From an uncultured Blautia sp. (GTDB lineage Bacteria > Bacillota > Clostridia > Lachnospirales > Lachnospiraceae), in NCBI GenBank assembly GCA_937900135.1, contig CALCDJ010000068.1:1-64000 (forward strand): a DNA stretch of 64,000 bases. Reading direction: 5' to 3'. Each line of letters starts with the position of its first letter. The first letter of the stretch is position 1. The translations under genes were made by a program, and so were the position numbers. Under the pieces are notes generated by a model. It saw only the letters and a program-made list of their open reading frames with translations, searched no databases and was not told where the DNA came from. Below, piece by piece: positions 1-8,819 of the stretch.

Positions 1-46
1 TCATAACGTTTTGTGCCTGAGCGAAGCGAAAGGAATGGATATAAAA

Positions 47-1057
47 ATGAAAAAAGGGATAGCTCTTGCAATTCTTGCAATGACGGGAATCATGGCGCTG
101 ACAGGATGCAGCGGAAAGAAAGAAGCGAAGTTATCGGTAAAGATTGCGCATGATAATAACGTAAATACTCCCTTACATAAAGCGTTTTTAAAATATGAAG
201 AACTGGTAGAAGAACGGTCACAGGGAAAAATTGATATCATTCTTCTTCCAGGTTCTCAGATGGGAAGTGTACAGGATACCTTTGAACAGTGCCGCAGAGG
301 CGATATTGAAATGAGCGGTTCCACAACAAGTAACTTTACCCAGGCAATTCCTGAATTTGCAGCATGGGAAAGCTTTTATATGTTTGATGATTCTGCTCAT
401 GCAAAAAGAGTTTTTGAAAGCGAAATTGGCAAGAAAATGATGGAGCCTTTGGAACGTATGGATCTCCAGGGAATTGGATACATGGAACTGGGATTCCGTA
501 ATTTTTCCAACAGTAAACGCCCCATCGTAGTGGCAGATGATCTGAAAGATTTGAAGATTCGAGGATACAATCCGATTCAGATCAAAGCGTGGGAATCTTT
601 GGGTGTAAATACAACCAGTGTAAGCTGGAATGAACTCTTTACTTCTTTGCAGCAGAAAATGATTGACGGACAGGAATGCGCTACTAATAGTTTCTATACA
701 GAAAAGTTTTATGAAGCTCAGAAGTACTGGTCTTTAACAAGACATGTATTTACAAACTTCCTGTGGTACGCAAATAAGGATTTCATGGAACGGATTTCCG
801 AAGAGGAAAGAACAATTCTGCTTGAATGCGCAAAAGAAGCCATTGATTATAACTGGAAATTAGCGGATGAAGCAGAAGCGGAAACACTCAAAAAGCTGGA
901 ACAGGAAGGTGTTCAGGTCAATGAGGTGGATAAGTTAGAGCGTCGTAAAATGGGTATGATCATGAATGGAACAACGAAAGGTGATATTGTTTCCCTTTGT
1001 GGTGAAGAAACATACGAAACGCTTATGGACGCAGTAGAAGAACAGCGAGAAGGCTAG
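47..1057 (+). CDS. dctP: TRAP transporter substrate-binding lipoprotein (DctP family)
   Basis: Extracytoplasmic solute receptor of a tripartite ATP-independent periplasmic (TRAP) transporter, 336 aa. The ATG at 47 is chosen because it gives a clean lipoprotein signal: basic MKKG, a hydrophobic run, then lipobox LTGC with Cys21; in-frame starts at 11 (TTG) and 35 (ATG) only add polar residues. The AAAGGA at 30-34 serves as ribosome binding site. Arg172, in the IRGYN segment, corresponds to the family arginine that salt-bridges the carboxylate of the ligand, so a sugar acid or other organic acid is expected. dctQ and dctM follow within 15 bp. The promoter must lie upstream of the window. The exact substrate cannot be read from sequence. 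Confidence 0.93.
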   Translation: MKKGIALAILAMTGIMALTGCSGKKEAKLSVKIAHDNNVNTPLHKAFLKYEELVEERSQGKIDIILLPGSQMGSVQDTFEQCRRGDIEMSGSTTSNFTQAIPEFAAWESFYMFDDSAHAKRVFESEIGKKMMEPLERMDLQGIGYMELGFRNFSNSKRPIVVADDLKDLKIRGYNPIQIKAWESLGVNTTSVSWNELFTSLQQKMIDGQECATNSFYTEKFYEAQKYWSLTRHVFTNFLWYANKDFMERISEEERTILLECAKEAIDYNWKLADEAEAETLKKLEQEGVQVNEVDKLERRKMGMIMNGTTKGDIVSLCGEETYETLMDAVEEQREG

Positions 1058-1071
1058 AAGGAGGAAGTCAG

Positions 1072-1662
1072 GTGAAAAAATTAATAAAATGGCTTGATGT
1101 AAATTTTGAAGCAGTCTTAATGGTCACTTTTTTTACCATGATGATTATCTTGGTAACGATGCAGGTAGTTCTTCGATTTGTTTTCAAAACAGGATTCTCA
1201 TGGGGTGAGGAAGTTGCCAGAATTTTGTTTGTCTGGATGTCTTTCTCAAGCTTCGGATATCTTACCAGAAACAGCCGTCATGTACGAGTTGGCTTTTTAG
1301 TGGGAAAAATAAAAGATACCGTTCAGAAAAAGATTTTATTTGCCTGTGATCTTCTGTTTTTGGTTTTTTCTGTTGCAGGATTAAAAGCAGTGATCAGCCT
1401 GTGTATTGATGCAGCAAAATATCAGGACAAACTGATGTCAGTACCATGGAATTATAATGTTTTGTATCTGGCAGGCGTGTTGGGCTTCCTTATGATGGTA
1501 ATACGAAATATTCAGATCCTTATTTGGAAAATTCGGAATTGGAATTCAGATTTGGAGCGTTTTATCAACTATGATGGTGTTTATTATGAAAATAATAAAG
1601 TGTTCTGTCAGGGTGAGGAAGAAGATCTGTTAGAAAAATTAGAAACAGGACAGGGGGAATAG
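1072..1662 (+). CDS. dctQ: TRAP transporter small permease (DctQ family)
   Basis: Small membrane subunit of the TRAP transporter, 196 aa, with four hydrophobic segments and the family's WGEEVARILFVW stretch after the second helix. GTG start at 1072 with AGGAGG-like sequence (GGAGGAAG) just upstream, 14 bp after the dctP stop. DctQ pairs with the large permease DctM and steadies the complex in the membrane. A charged C-terminal tail of about 45 residues is longer than usual and has no recognised domain. Confidence 0.92.
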   Translation: MKKLIKWLDVNFEAVLMVTFFTMMIILVTMQVVLRFVFKTGFSWGEEVARILFVWMSFSSFGYLTRNSRHVRVGFLVGKIKDTVQKKILFACDLLFLVFSVAGLKAVISLCIDAAKYQDKLMSVPWNYNVLYLAGVLGFLMMVIRNIQILIWKIRNWNSDLERFINYDGVYYENNKVFCQGEEEDLLEKLETGQGE

Positions 1663-1665
1663 GAT

Positions 1666-2952
1666 ATGGTAGCTGTGATATTGTTTATTTCACTTATTTT
1701 GTTTTTGCTGCTTTCCGTACCCATTGGCGTAAGCCTGGGGTTGTCTTCTTTGGCAGTAATTGTAACGGAGAATCCTATCAGTATGGAAACATTCGTGCAA
1801 TCCATGCTGCAGGGGCTTAATTCCTTTCCTTTGATGGCAGTTCCTCTTTTTACCTTTGCAGGAGAAGTAATGGGTAAAGGTGGAATTTCCCGAAGATTGA
1901 TAGATGTTGCCAGCCTGTTTACCGGACGGTTTACTGGTGGCCTTGGAATAGTAACAATTGTAACCTCTCTCTTTTTCGCCGCAATTGCGGGAACTGGCTC
2001 AGCAGCCGTTGCAGCGATCGGTCTGATCATGATTCCAACCATGGCTAAGAAGGGATACGATAAGGGGTACGCCAGTGCTTTGGTTGCCACGGCCGGAACG
2101 GTAGGCGTTATTATCCCTCCAAGTGTCTGTATGGTTGTTTATGCAGTAGCGGCTGGCGCATCTATCAGCGGTTTGTTTATGGCTGGAATCGCACCTGGAA
2201 TCCTGATCGGTGTTGGTTTGATCATTTATTCCGTGGTATATTCCAAAAAGCATGGATACAAGGGGGATGACAAGAAATATACGGTGAAAGAAGCAGGAAA
2301 AACCATTTTGAATGCGCTTCCTGGTCTGATGATACCGGTGATTATCCTTGGTGGAATTTATGGAGGTGTATTTACACCTACAGAAGCTGCCGCAATTGCT
2401 GGAATTTACGGTGTGTTAATTGGTATCTTTGTGTATAAGGAGATTAAGGTTAAGGATCTTCTGCACCTGGTTTTCCGTTCCGTTCTTATGAGCGCACCTG
2501 TTCTTTTGATTATCGGTATTTCAACTGGATTTGGAAGAATTTTAACAATTGCACAGGTTCCGTCTGCAATTGCCAATGTAATTCTTGGAATTACAGACAG
2601 TAAAATTTTTGTATTGCTGCTGATCAACCTTCTCCTTTTGGTTGTTGGTACTTTTATGGAGACAAATGCAGCAATTATTATCTTAACACCTATTTTACTT
2701 CCAATCGTAACAATGCTTGGTGTTCATCCCATTCACTTTGGTATCATCGTAGTTATGAACCTTTCCATAGGCTTTATCACTCCTCCATTAGGCGCAAACT
2801 TATTTATGGCCTGTCAGGTGGGTGAAATCTCGTTTGATGAATTGGTAAAGAAGATCTGGCCTTGGATTTTGGTAATGCTTGTGTTGTTAATGTTGATTAC
2901 GTATATTCCGGAAATTTCTCTCTGGCTGCCAAAGGCATTGGGAATCATTTAA
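1666..2952 (+). CDS. dctM: TRAP transporter large permease (DctM family)
   Basis: Large transmembrane subunit, 428 aa, about 12 hydrophobic segments, carrying the Na+- or H+-coupled transport path. Family signatures include the GTGSAAVAAIG region and the repeated IPPS / TPPLG loops near residues 150 and 370, plus the GGVFTPTEAAA segment in the middle. It starts 3 bp after the dctQ stop with AGGGGGAATAGG as ribosome binding site, so the three genes form one operon, closed by the hairpin at 2993. Complete and of normal length. Confidence 0.94.
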   Translation: MVAVILFISLILFLLLSVPIGVSLGLSSLAVIVTENPISMETFVQSMLQGLNSFPLMAVPLFTFAGEVMGKGGISRRLIDVASLFTGRFTGGLGIVTIVTSLFFAAIAGTGSAAVAAIGLIMIPTMAKKGYDKGYASALVATAGTVGVIIPPSVCMVVYAVAAGASISGLFMAGIAPGILIGVGLIIYSVVYSKKHGYKGDDKKYTVKEAGKTILNALPGLMIPVIILGGIYGGVFTPTEAAAIAGIYGVLIGIFVYKEIKVKDLLHLVFRSVLMSAPVLLIIGISTGFGRILTIAQVPSAIANVILGITDSKIFVLLLINLLLLVVGTFMETNAAIIILTPILLPIVTMLGVHPIHFGIIVVMNLSIGFITPPLGANLFMACQVGEISFDELVKKIWPWILVMLVLLMLITYIPEISLWLPKALGII

Positions 2953-2992
2953 TTTCGGTAACAAAATAAACTCTCCCTATGAATAAAGAAAA

Positions 2993-3047
2993 GGCAGGAT
3001 TTTCGCAGATTGATAGAAAATATCAAGCGGAAATCCTGCCTTTGTGT
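2993..3047. terminator. Bidirectional intrinsic terminator between dctM and the LacI-type gene
   Basis: Inverted repeat 2993-3006 against 3027-3040 (GGCAGGATTTTCGC with GCGGAAATCCTGCC, one G-T pair), flanked by T-rich sequence on the right and A-rich sequence on the left. It serves the converging TRAP operon and regulator gene. Confidence 0.8.
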
Positions 3048-3077
3048 TTGAAGAAAATTAAAAAAGAGAGAAGTGAA

Positions 3078-4100
3078 TCAGGCGGTGGTTCTTGTAACCA
3101 GAGTACAGGGGAAAAGAGTTACATTAGATTCCTGAGAAAACTTTTCCGGAGTCATAAGAAGTTCACAAATATGAGAAATCATATCGTCCATAGGCTGTAC
3201 AAAGGAAGTAATGCTATAGGAACGGTAGGAAGCCAGATCAATATCATCGAAACCAATGACTGCAATGTCCTCGGGAATACGAAGGTGATAATCATGACGG
3301 ATACAGTCGATCACACCAGCACAAACCAAATCACTGGTACAGAAAATTGCATCGGGATGAAGCTGCTGTTCGTTCATAAGGCGATGAAACGCATTTGCAC
3401 CTGCTTCATAAGTATAATCACAGGGATAAACCATAACGTCTGTGATTCCTCGTTCATTTAAGCGGGAAAGAAAGCCTTCTTTACGATTTAAGGTTGTGGA
3501 AGCGGTATCAAAACCACCGATGAAGGCAAAACGGCGATGGCCTTTCATAACAAAATAATCGGCACAGTCACGGCCTGCCTGAAGGTTATCACAACAAACG
3601 GCCCGTATTTTTGGATCGTTCATCTGACGGTTAAACAGAACCACAGGAATACCAAAATTAAAACAGGTATCGGCAATGTTGCTGCTTAGATTAACTGAGG
3701 TGATCAGAATACCGTCAACGCGGTACTGAAGGACCTGATTGATCATCTGCTGCAGATTATCCGGATCGTCAAGATAAAAATAAAGAATCTGCTTTCCAAA
3801 TTTGCGAAGCTGAATGGACAATTTGGTAAGAACCTTTGCGTAAAAAGGATTGGTGGTATTTTGCATAATCACGGCGATAATATTGGTGCTGTTTGAGATC
3901 AGGCTTCTTGCAATTGCGTCAGGCGCGTAATTTAGGGCGTGAGCTGCGTCCAGAACCTTCTGGCGGGTTGCTGGATTCATCTTGGAAGAAGGGTTAAAGG
4001 CACGGGAAACCGTTGCCTGAGATACTCCAGCCAGGCGGGCAACATCAATGGAGGTGTTGCGGCTGCTTTTCGATTGTTTGGTAAGATTATTTTCCGACAT
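3078..4100 (-). CDS. LacI-family transcriptional regulator
   Basis: DNA-binding repressor/activator of 340 aa: N-terminal LacI helix-turn-helix at about residues 17-40 (VARLAGVSQATVSRAFN) and hinge near residue 60, followed by a periplasmic-binding-protein-like effector domain (IAVIMQNTTNPFYAKVL onward). It starts at ATG 4100 with AGGGGGTTCC upstream. It lies between the TRAP operon and the divergent catabolic operon, so it probably senses the transported acid or an intermediate. Likely operators are the palindrome at 4408-4421 and related sequence at 4251-4264. No effector can be assigned. Confidence 0.93.
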   Translation of the reverse strand: MSENNLTKQSKSSRNTSIDVARLAGVSQATVSRAFNPSSKMNPATRQKVLDAAHALNYAPDAIARSLISNSTNIIAVIMQNTTNPFYAKVLTKLSIQLRKFGKQILYFYLDDPDNLQQMINQVLQYRVDGILITSVNLSSNIADTCFNFGIPVVLFNRQMNDPKIRAVCCDNLQAGRDCADYFVMKGHRRFAFIGGFDTASTTLNRKEGFLSRLNERGITDVMVYPCDYTYEAGANAFHRLMNEQQLHPDAIFCTSDLVCAGVIDCIRHDYHLRIPEDIAVIGFDDIDLASYRSYSITSFVQPMDDMISHICELLMTPEKFSQESNVTLFPCTLVTRTTA

Positions 4101-4140
4101 AATAGGAACCCCCTGAAAAGTATTTAAAATGATACAAAAG

Positions 4141-4158
4141 CGTCGGCGTACACCGACG
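4141..4158. other. Inverted repeat in the leader of the LacI-type gene
   Basis: Six-base arms CGTCGG and CCGACG around CGTACA, about 50 bp downstream of the predicted regulator transcription start and 40 bp before its start codon. It could be an autoregulatory operator or an RNA hairpin; the sequence alone does not decide. Confidence 0.4.
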
Positions 4159-4213
4159 ATACAGTAACATTAGTAACATTTATGGTGATGATTTATGTAT
4201 AACACTTATTCTT

Positions 4214-4242
4214 ATTTTACCATGATAAAAGAAGAATAGCAA
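4214..4242 (-). promoter_or_regulatory. Probable promoter of the LacI-type regulator
   Basis: On the minus strand TTGCTA (4242-4237), a 17-bp spacer and TAAAAT (4219-4214). This sits about 110 bp upstream of the regulator start codon. The degenerate half-operator TGAATACGATTACA at 4251-4264 lies just upstream of the -35. Confidence 0.55.
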
Positions 4243-4364
4243 GGGAAAAGTGAATACGATTACAATATACTTTTTATGTAAAAAACTAAAATATGCAAAA
4301 GTAACAAAAAAACAAGGAGATTATCATTGTAATTGCCGAATATAAAAAAAATGGCAAAATATGA

Positions 4365-4393
4365 TTGACTAATAAAGAAAAAAAACATATAAT
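4365..4393 (+). promoter_or_regulatory. Promoter of the catabolic operon
   Basis: TTGACT, 17-bp spacer, TATAAT: close to the sigma-A consensus. Expected transcription start is near 4400, immediately before the palindrome at 4408, the normal arrangement for repression by a LacI-family protein. Confidence 0.8.
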
Positions 4394-4407
4394 AAAGCCA
4401 AGTTAAA

Positions 4408-4421
4408 TGAATACGTATTCA
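4408..4421. promoter_or_regulatory. LacI-family operator-like palindrome
   Basis: Perfect 14-bp palindrome TGAATACGTATTCA with a central CG step, the hallmark of LacI-family operators, placed about 8-21 bp after the predicted start site. It also resembles a CcpA cre site with two mismatches, so catabolite control is an alternative to, or an addition to, the local regulator. Confidence 0.65.
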
Positions 4422-4534
4422 CGATTAAAGACAAAATATCCGTGAATTCGTAAGAAAATTCAAGCAAACAAAAAGAAAAACTTAAAAAAACGGATTCAAA
4501 ATGAAAAGGTATACATTACAAAGGAGGGTTTACA

Positions 4535-5599
4535 TTGGCTAATACATATTTGATCCAAGGAGAAGAACTTATCGCATTTGGTAAGGAACTTTTTGAAAAA
4601 GCCGGAATGAACGAAACAGATGCGGAATTTCACGCAAATGCACTTGTTCAGACAAACTACTGGGGAATCGATTCTCATGGTGTGATTCGTATCCCGGCCT
4701 ACTTCAAAAGAATGGTAAACGGAGCAGTAAACGTAAAGCCGGAAATCAAGAAAATCAGCGGAGAAGGATGTCTGGAAGTTTTAGATGCAGATGCAGCGGC
4801 TGGTTTTATCGGTGGAAAGGCCGGTATGGAACGGGCAATGGAAAACGCCAAGAAAAACGGCATTGCAGCCTGTGGCGTGATCAATAGTAACCATTTCGGG
4901 GCTGGCGCTTTGTACGCAAGAATGGCTGCAGAACAGGGAATGATCGGTATTGCCATGACTAACGTGAAGCCGCTGATCGTTGCTCCTGGAGCAAGCGCAC
5001 CAGTAACCGGAAACAATCCAATCGCTTTTGCAATTCCTACTTACGGAGAATTCCCATTTGTTTTGGATATGTCCCTTTCTGTTGTAGCAGGTGGAAAATT
5101 AACACTGGCGATTAAGAAAAAAGAAAAAATCCCTATGGACTGGGCTACTGATAAAGACGGACGTCCAACAGACGATCCACAGAAAGCATTTGACGGTTAT
5201 CTTCTTCCTATGGGCGGTCATAAAGGTCTTGGTCTTTCCTATGTAGTAGATATTCTCTCAGGAGTAATTACCGGCGGCGTATTCTCAAAAGAAATGAAAA
5301 GTATGTATGCCAATCCGAAAGATCCCAGCCTGACAGGTCATTTCTTTATTGCAATTGATATTTCCAAGATCATTTCTAAAGAAATGATGAAAGAAAGAAT
5401 GGGCATTTTCAAAGACAATCTGAAATCTACTCCAATGTGGCAGGAAGGTGCGGAAATGCTTCTCCCAGGTGAGATTGAATACCGTAAAGAGCAGGAAAGA
5501 AGACGTACTGGAATTCCGGTTCCGATTACAACTTATGAAGAGTTAATGGAACTGGCAAAAGAATATGATGTGAAAAGTCCTTTGACAAGGATGGATTAA
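4535..5599 (+). CDS. Ldh2 (malate/L-lactate/L-sulfolactate dehydrogenase) family oxidoreductase
   Basis: NAD(P)-dependent 2-hydroxyacid dehydrogenase, 354 aa, the usual family length. Conserved residues include Ser47-His48 in the GIDSHGV motif and His120 in NSNHFGAG. The family includes ureidoglycolate, 2,3-diketo-gulonate and L-sulfolactate dehydrogenases. It starts with TTG at 4535, fixed by a strong AAGGAGGG at 4521-4528; no in-frame ATG lies nearby. It is the first gene of the catabolic operon and probably interconverts a 2-hydroxy and a 2-oxo sugar acid. Exact substrate unknown. Confidence 0.88.
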   Translation: MANTYLIQGEELIAFGKELFEKAGMNETDAEFHANALVQTNYWGIDSHGVIRIPAYFKRMVNGAVNVKPEIKKISGEGCLEVLDADAAAGFIGGKAGMERAMENAKKNGIAACGVINSNHFGAGALYARMAAEQGMIGIAMTNVKPLIVAPGASAPVTGNNPIAFAIPTYGEFPFVLDMSLSVVAGGKLTLAIKKKEKIPMDWATDKDGRPTDDPQKAFDGYLLPMGGHKGLGLSYVVDILSGVITGGVFSKEMKSMYANPKDPSLTGHFFIAIDISKIISKEMMKERMGIFKDNLKSTPMWQEGAEMLLPGEIEYRKEQERRRTGIPVPITTYEELMELAKEYDVKSPLTRMD

Positions 5600-5617
5600 A
5601 GCCAGGAGGGACAAGAG

Positions 5618-6436
5618 ATGAAATTGAAAGATAAGGTTGCCATTATTACCGGCGGAAGTAAGGGAATCGGTTATGGCATCGCTGAAGAATTTCTGAAGGA
5701 GGGAGCAAAGATCACCATTTGCTCCAGAAATGAAGAAGAAGGAAAGAAAGCGCAGGAAGAACTTAGCAAGTTAGGAGAAGTTCTGTATTTGCAGACAGAT
5801 GTTTCTTCTATAGAAGAGAATCAGCGACTGGTAGATAAAACAGTTGAGAAATACGGAAAGTTAGATATTTTTGTTGCAAATGCAGGAATCAACGATCCTA
5901 AGAAAACTCATTACCTGGATATTACAGAAGAACAGTACGAAAAAATCATGGGTGTAAACCTGAAAGGCGTATTTTTCGGAGGTCAGATTGCTGCAAGGCA
6001 AATGGCAAAACAGGGAACTGGAGGCGCGATCATCAATGTTTCTTCCGTGAATGCATACCTTGCTTTGGATAGCCAGATGTGCTACACCACCAGCAAAGGC
6101 GGAGTAGGACAGCTGACCAAGGTACAGGCAGTTGCGCTGACACCTCATAACATTAAAGTAAATGCCATATGTCCGGGACCAATTGAAACAGAATTGATGA
6201 GAAGAGTTGGTTCAGATCCTCAGCTGTTTCATACAGTGATATCAAGAACACCTATTGGCAGAATCGGAACCCCAAATGAATGTGGAAGACTGGCTGTTTT
6301 CCTTGCAAGCGAGGACTCAGATTTCATTTATGGACAGTCCATCTTTATTGATGGCGGAAGAGGATTCCAGGCATTCCCGGTTCCAGGATATAAAACAGTA
6401 ACAGATGAAGAATATGAAAAACTGAAAAGCTTATAA
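5618..6436 (+). CDS. Short-chain dehydrogenase/reductase (SDR)
   Basis: Classical SDR of 272 aa. It has the Rossmann motif TGGSKGIG (residues 11-18), NAG near residue 88-90 and the catalytic Ser142 with Tyr156-xxx-Lys160. The C-terminal NAICPGPIETELM and GGR(G) signature complete the fold. ATG at 5618 follows AGGAGG by 8 bp, 18 bp after the Ldh2-type gene. It likely oxidises a second hydroxyl of the same sugar acid or cyclic polyol, using NAD(P). Confidence 0.9.
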   Translation: MKLKDKVAIITGGSKGIGYGIAEEFLKEGAKITICSRNEEEGKKAQEELSKLGEVLYLQTDVSSIEENQRLVDKTVEKYGKLDIFVANAGINDPKKTHYLDITEEQYEKIMGVNLKGVFFGGQIAARQMAKQGTGGAIINVSSVNAYLALDSQMCYTTSKGGVGQLTKVQAVALTPHNIKVNAICPGPIETELMRRVGSDPQLFHTVISRTPIGRIGTPNECGRLAVFLASEDSDFIYGQSIFIDGGRGFQAFPVPGYKTVTDEEYEKLKSL

Positions 6437-6459
6437 ATGGCAGAGAGAGAGGTAGAAAG

Positions 6460-7887
6460 ATGTATTTACCAAAAATCGGTATGATTACATTCAGTGATCC
6501 GAGAGAACATGAATTCCATGTTCTTTATGAGAAAAAAACGGAAGTAAGAATGCAAACAGCAAAAGAGTACCTGGAAAAGATGCCAGTGGAACTGTATACA
6601 TTTGACAAACCGGCACGTTCCGCCAGTGAGATTGATGTACAGACAAATGAATTAAAGAAACAGGGCATCGAAGTCTTTGTTGCACACATTCCTTGCTGGA
6701 CATGGCCCAATGGAGTAGTAAGAGGCGTATTAAATATGGGACTTCCTACAGTGCTCCTTTCCAATGACGATCCAAGTACACATGGAACAGTAGGTCTGTT
6801 AGGTTCTGGCGGCGCTCTGAATCAGATTGGATATAAACATCTGAGAATCCAGCAGGATTTTACAGACGAACATCCCAATTTATTTGATACAAAATTCTTA
6901 CCGTTTGTAAGAGCTGCATCTACAGTGGAAAGACTGAAAGGTCAGGTATTCGGATTTATCGGAGGACGTTCTCTTGGTATTGATACAGGAAGCTTTGACC
7001 CGATGCAGTGGAAAAAACTCTTTGCGATTGACAGCGATCACATTGATCATGAGGAAATTATCCGAAGAGCAGAGCAGATTGATCCTGAGAGAATTGACGC
7101 TACCTTTAACTGGCTGGTTCAGTCCGTAGGTGAAGTCAAATATGATGAAAAACTGACAGAAGAGCGGTTAAAATATCAGGTAGCATGTTATCTTGCAACA
7201 AAAGATATTATTGCAGACAGAAAACTGGACTTTGGAGCAATTAAATGTATGCCGGATCTGACAAATTTCAGAGCGCCTCAGTGTATTTCTACCGCATTGC
7301 TGAATGGCGGATATGATGCAGACGGTGATTTTGAACCGTTCCCGATTTCCTGTGAAGCAGATGCAGATGGTGCATTGTCCATGGAAATTCTGAAACTGGT
7401 TTCCGGCGGAATGCCAACTATGTTTGCCGATGTCAGCCATATTGGATATAAAGAAAAACTGATTTATCTTCCTAACTGTGGTTCTATGTGTACCTATTAT
7501 GCAGGCCGTCATTGCGAAGGCTGCAAGAATATGAAAAACATTGAGTTAAGAAGAGCAAACAGACCATCAGGCGGCGCAGTTACCTTTACAGTACCAAGTG
7601 CCGGCGAAATGACAATGGCAAGACTTTGCAGAAAAGATGGCAAATATCAGATGTTTATTATTGAAACAGAGTTTGTAACACCTACGAAAGAAATTATGGA
7701 TGCGTTTGTGGAAGCGAGAGGAGTTCATCAGCTTCCGGTGGCGTTTATGAAAGCAGATTTCGATATTGAAAAATTTGTGGATGCATTTAACTCGAATCAC
7801 ATCAGTGGTGTTGCAGGACGATACAAAAAAGAACTTCTTGAAGTATGCCGTCTGTTAGAAATCGAGCCAGTTGTGATCGGAGAATAA
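6460..7887 (+). CDS. L-fucose/L-arabinose isomerase family protein
   Basis: Protein of 475 aa resembling the fucose/arabinose isomerase fold: N-terminal segment that brings together the HIPCWTWPN and SNDDPSTHGTVGLLGSGG motifs, a central metal-site region (GFIGGRSLGIDTG; CEADADGALSMEIL), and a C-terminal beta domain. Members act as Mn-dependent aldose-ketose isomerases, but many in sugar-acid operons have no known activity. The GAGAGAGG sequence precedes ATG 6460. As the third operon gene it probably isomerises an intermediate; the substrate is not deducible. Confidence 0.8.
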   Translation: MYLPKIGMITFSDPREHEFHVLYEKKTEVRMQTAKEYLEKMPVELYTFDKPARSASEIDVQTNELKKQGIEVFVAHIPCWTWPNGVVRGVLNMGLPTVLLSNDDPSTHGTVGLLGSGGALNQIGYKHLRIQQDFTDEHPNLFDTKFLPFVRAASTVERLKGQVFGFIGGRSLGIDTGSFDPMQWKKLFAIDSDHIDHEEIIRRAEQIDPERIDATFNWLVQSVGEVKYDEKLTEERLKYQVACYLATKDIIADRKLDFGAIKCMPDLTNFRAPQCISTALLNGGYDADGDFEPFPISCEADADGALSMEILKLVSGGMPTMFADVSHIGYKEKLIYLPNCGSMCTYYAGRHCEGCKNMKNIELRRANRPSGGAVTFTVPSAGEMTMARLCRKDGKYQMFIIETEFVTPTKEIMDAFVEARGVHQLPVAFMKADFDIEKFVDAFNSNHISGVAGRYKKELLEVCRLLEIEPVVIGE

Positions 7888-7911
7888 AAAGCAGGAAGGA
7901 CGGAAGGGAAG

Positions 7912-8802
7912 ATGGGACTTTCTTATGAAAGCTTTCATAAAGCATTTTTTGAACTGATTGATGTGAATCAGGATTTAAATATAGAATGTGACGGTTTTAC
8001 TTTTATTGAAGGACCGATATGGAACAAGGCTTCTCAGTGTCTTACCTTTAATGATATTCCAGAGAGTAAAACTTATCGATATTCGAAAGCAAATGGGGTA
8101 CAGCTTCTTCGAGAGGATACACACAAAGCAAATGGAAATGCTTATGATACGGATGGAAATATCATTGTCTGCGAACATGTAAGAAGCTGCATCAGCCGGA
8201 CGGATGATCAGGGGAAAGGTCTGGAGATATTGGTTTCCCATTATCAGGGGAAAGAACTGAACAGTCCAAATGACGTGGTAGTAAAAAGTGATGGCGTAAT
8301 TTATTTTACCGATCCCCGGTTTGGACGAAATGCGTCTCGTGTGGGATTGGGAAGACCTCAGGACTTGGATTTTCAAGGTGTATTTTCCTATCATCCAAAA
8401 AGAAAAGAACTGAAATTGCTGGCAGATGATTTCGAAAATCCCAATGGTTTATGTTTTGATGGAGAGGAAAAATATCTTCTGGTAAATGATTCTCCAAGGA
8501 AACATATCCGAAAATTTAAAGTGGAAGAAGATGGCTCTCTGTCTGGCGGTCAGATTTTTGCTGAAACGACGGGAGATGGAGTTGGTCTTCCAGATGGAAT
8601 GAAGGTAGACAGTCAGGATCATGTGTTCTGCTGCGCACAGGGAGGCATTCACATCTTTGATAAAGATGGAACATATCTGGGAATTATAAAGATTCCGGAA
8701 CAGGCTGGAAACTGCGTTTTTGGCGGAGAAAATATGGATACACTTTTTGTAGCAGCTTCCACAACCATGTACAGTTTTAAGATTAAAGGATGTGCAAGAT
8801 AA
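7912..8802 (+). CDS. SMP-30/gluconolactonase family lactonase
   Basis: Six-bladed beta-propeller hydrolase of 296 aa that opens sugar lactones with one divalent metal. Expected metal ligands are visible: Glu33 (FIEGPIW), Asn120 or neighbouring Asp121 (NSPNDVV) and Asp228 (LPDGMKVD). ATG 7912 follows GGAAGGACGGAAGGG. Presence of a lactonase implies that one step generates or uses an aldonolactone, consistent with acid import through the nearby TRAP system. Confidence 0.87.
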   Translation: MGLSYESFHKAFFELIDVNQDLNIECDGFTFIEGPIWNKASQCLTFNDIPESKTYRYSKANGVQLLREDTHKANGNAYDTDGNIIVCEHVRSCISRTDDQGKGLEILVSHYQGKELNSPNDVVVKSDGVIYFTDPRFGRNASRVGLGRPQDLDFQGVFSYHPKRKELKLLADDFENPNGLCFDGEEKYLLVNDSPRKHIRKFKVEEDGSLSGGQIFAETTGDGVGLPDGMKVDSQDHVFCCAQGGIHIFDKDGTYLGIIKIPEQAGNCVFGGENMDTLFVAASTTMYSFKIKGCAR

Positions 8803-8819
8803 AAGGGAAGGGAAGACTT

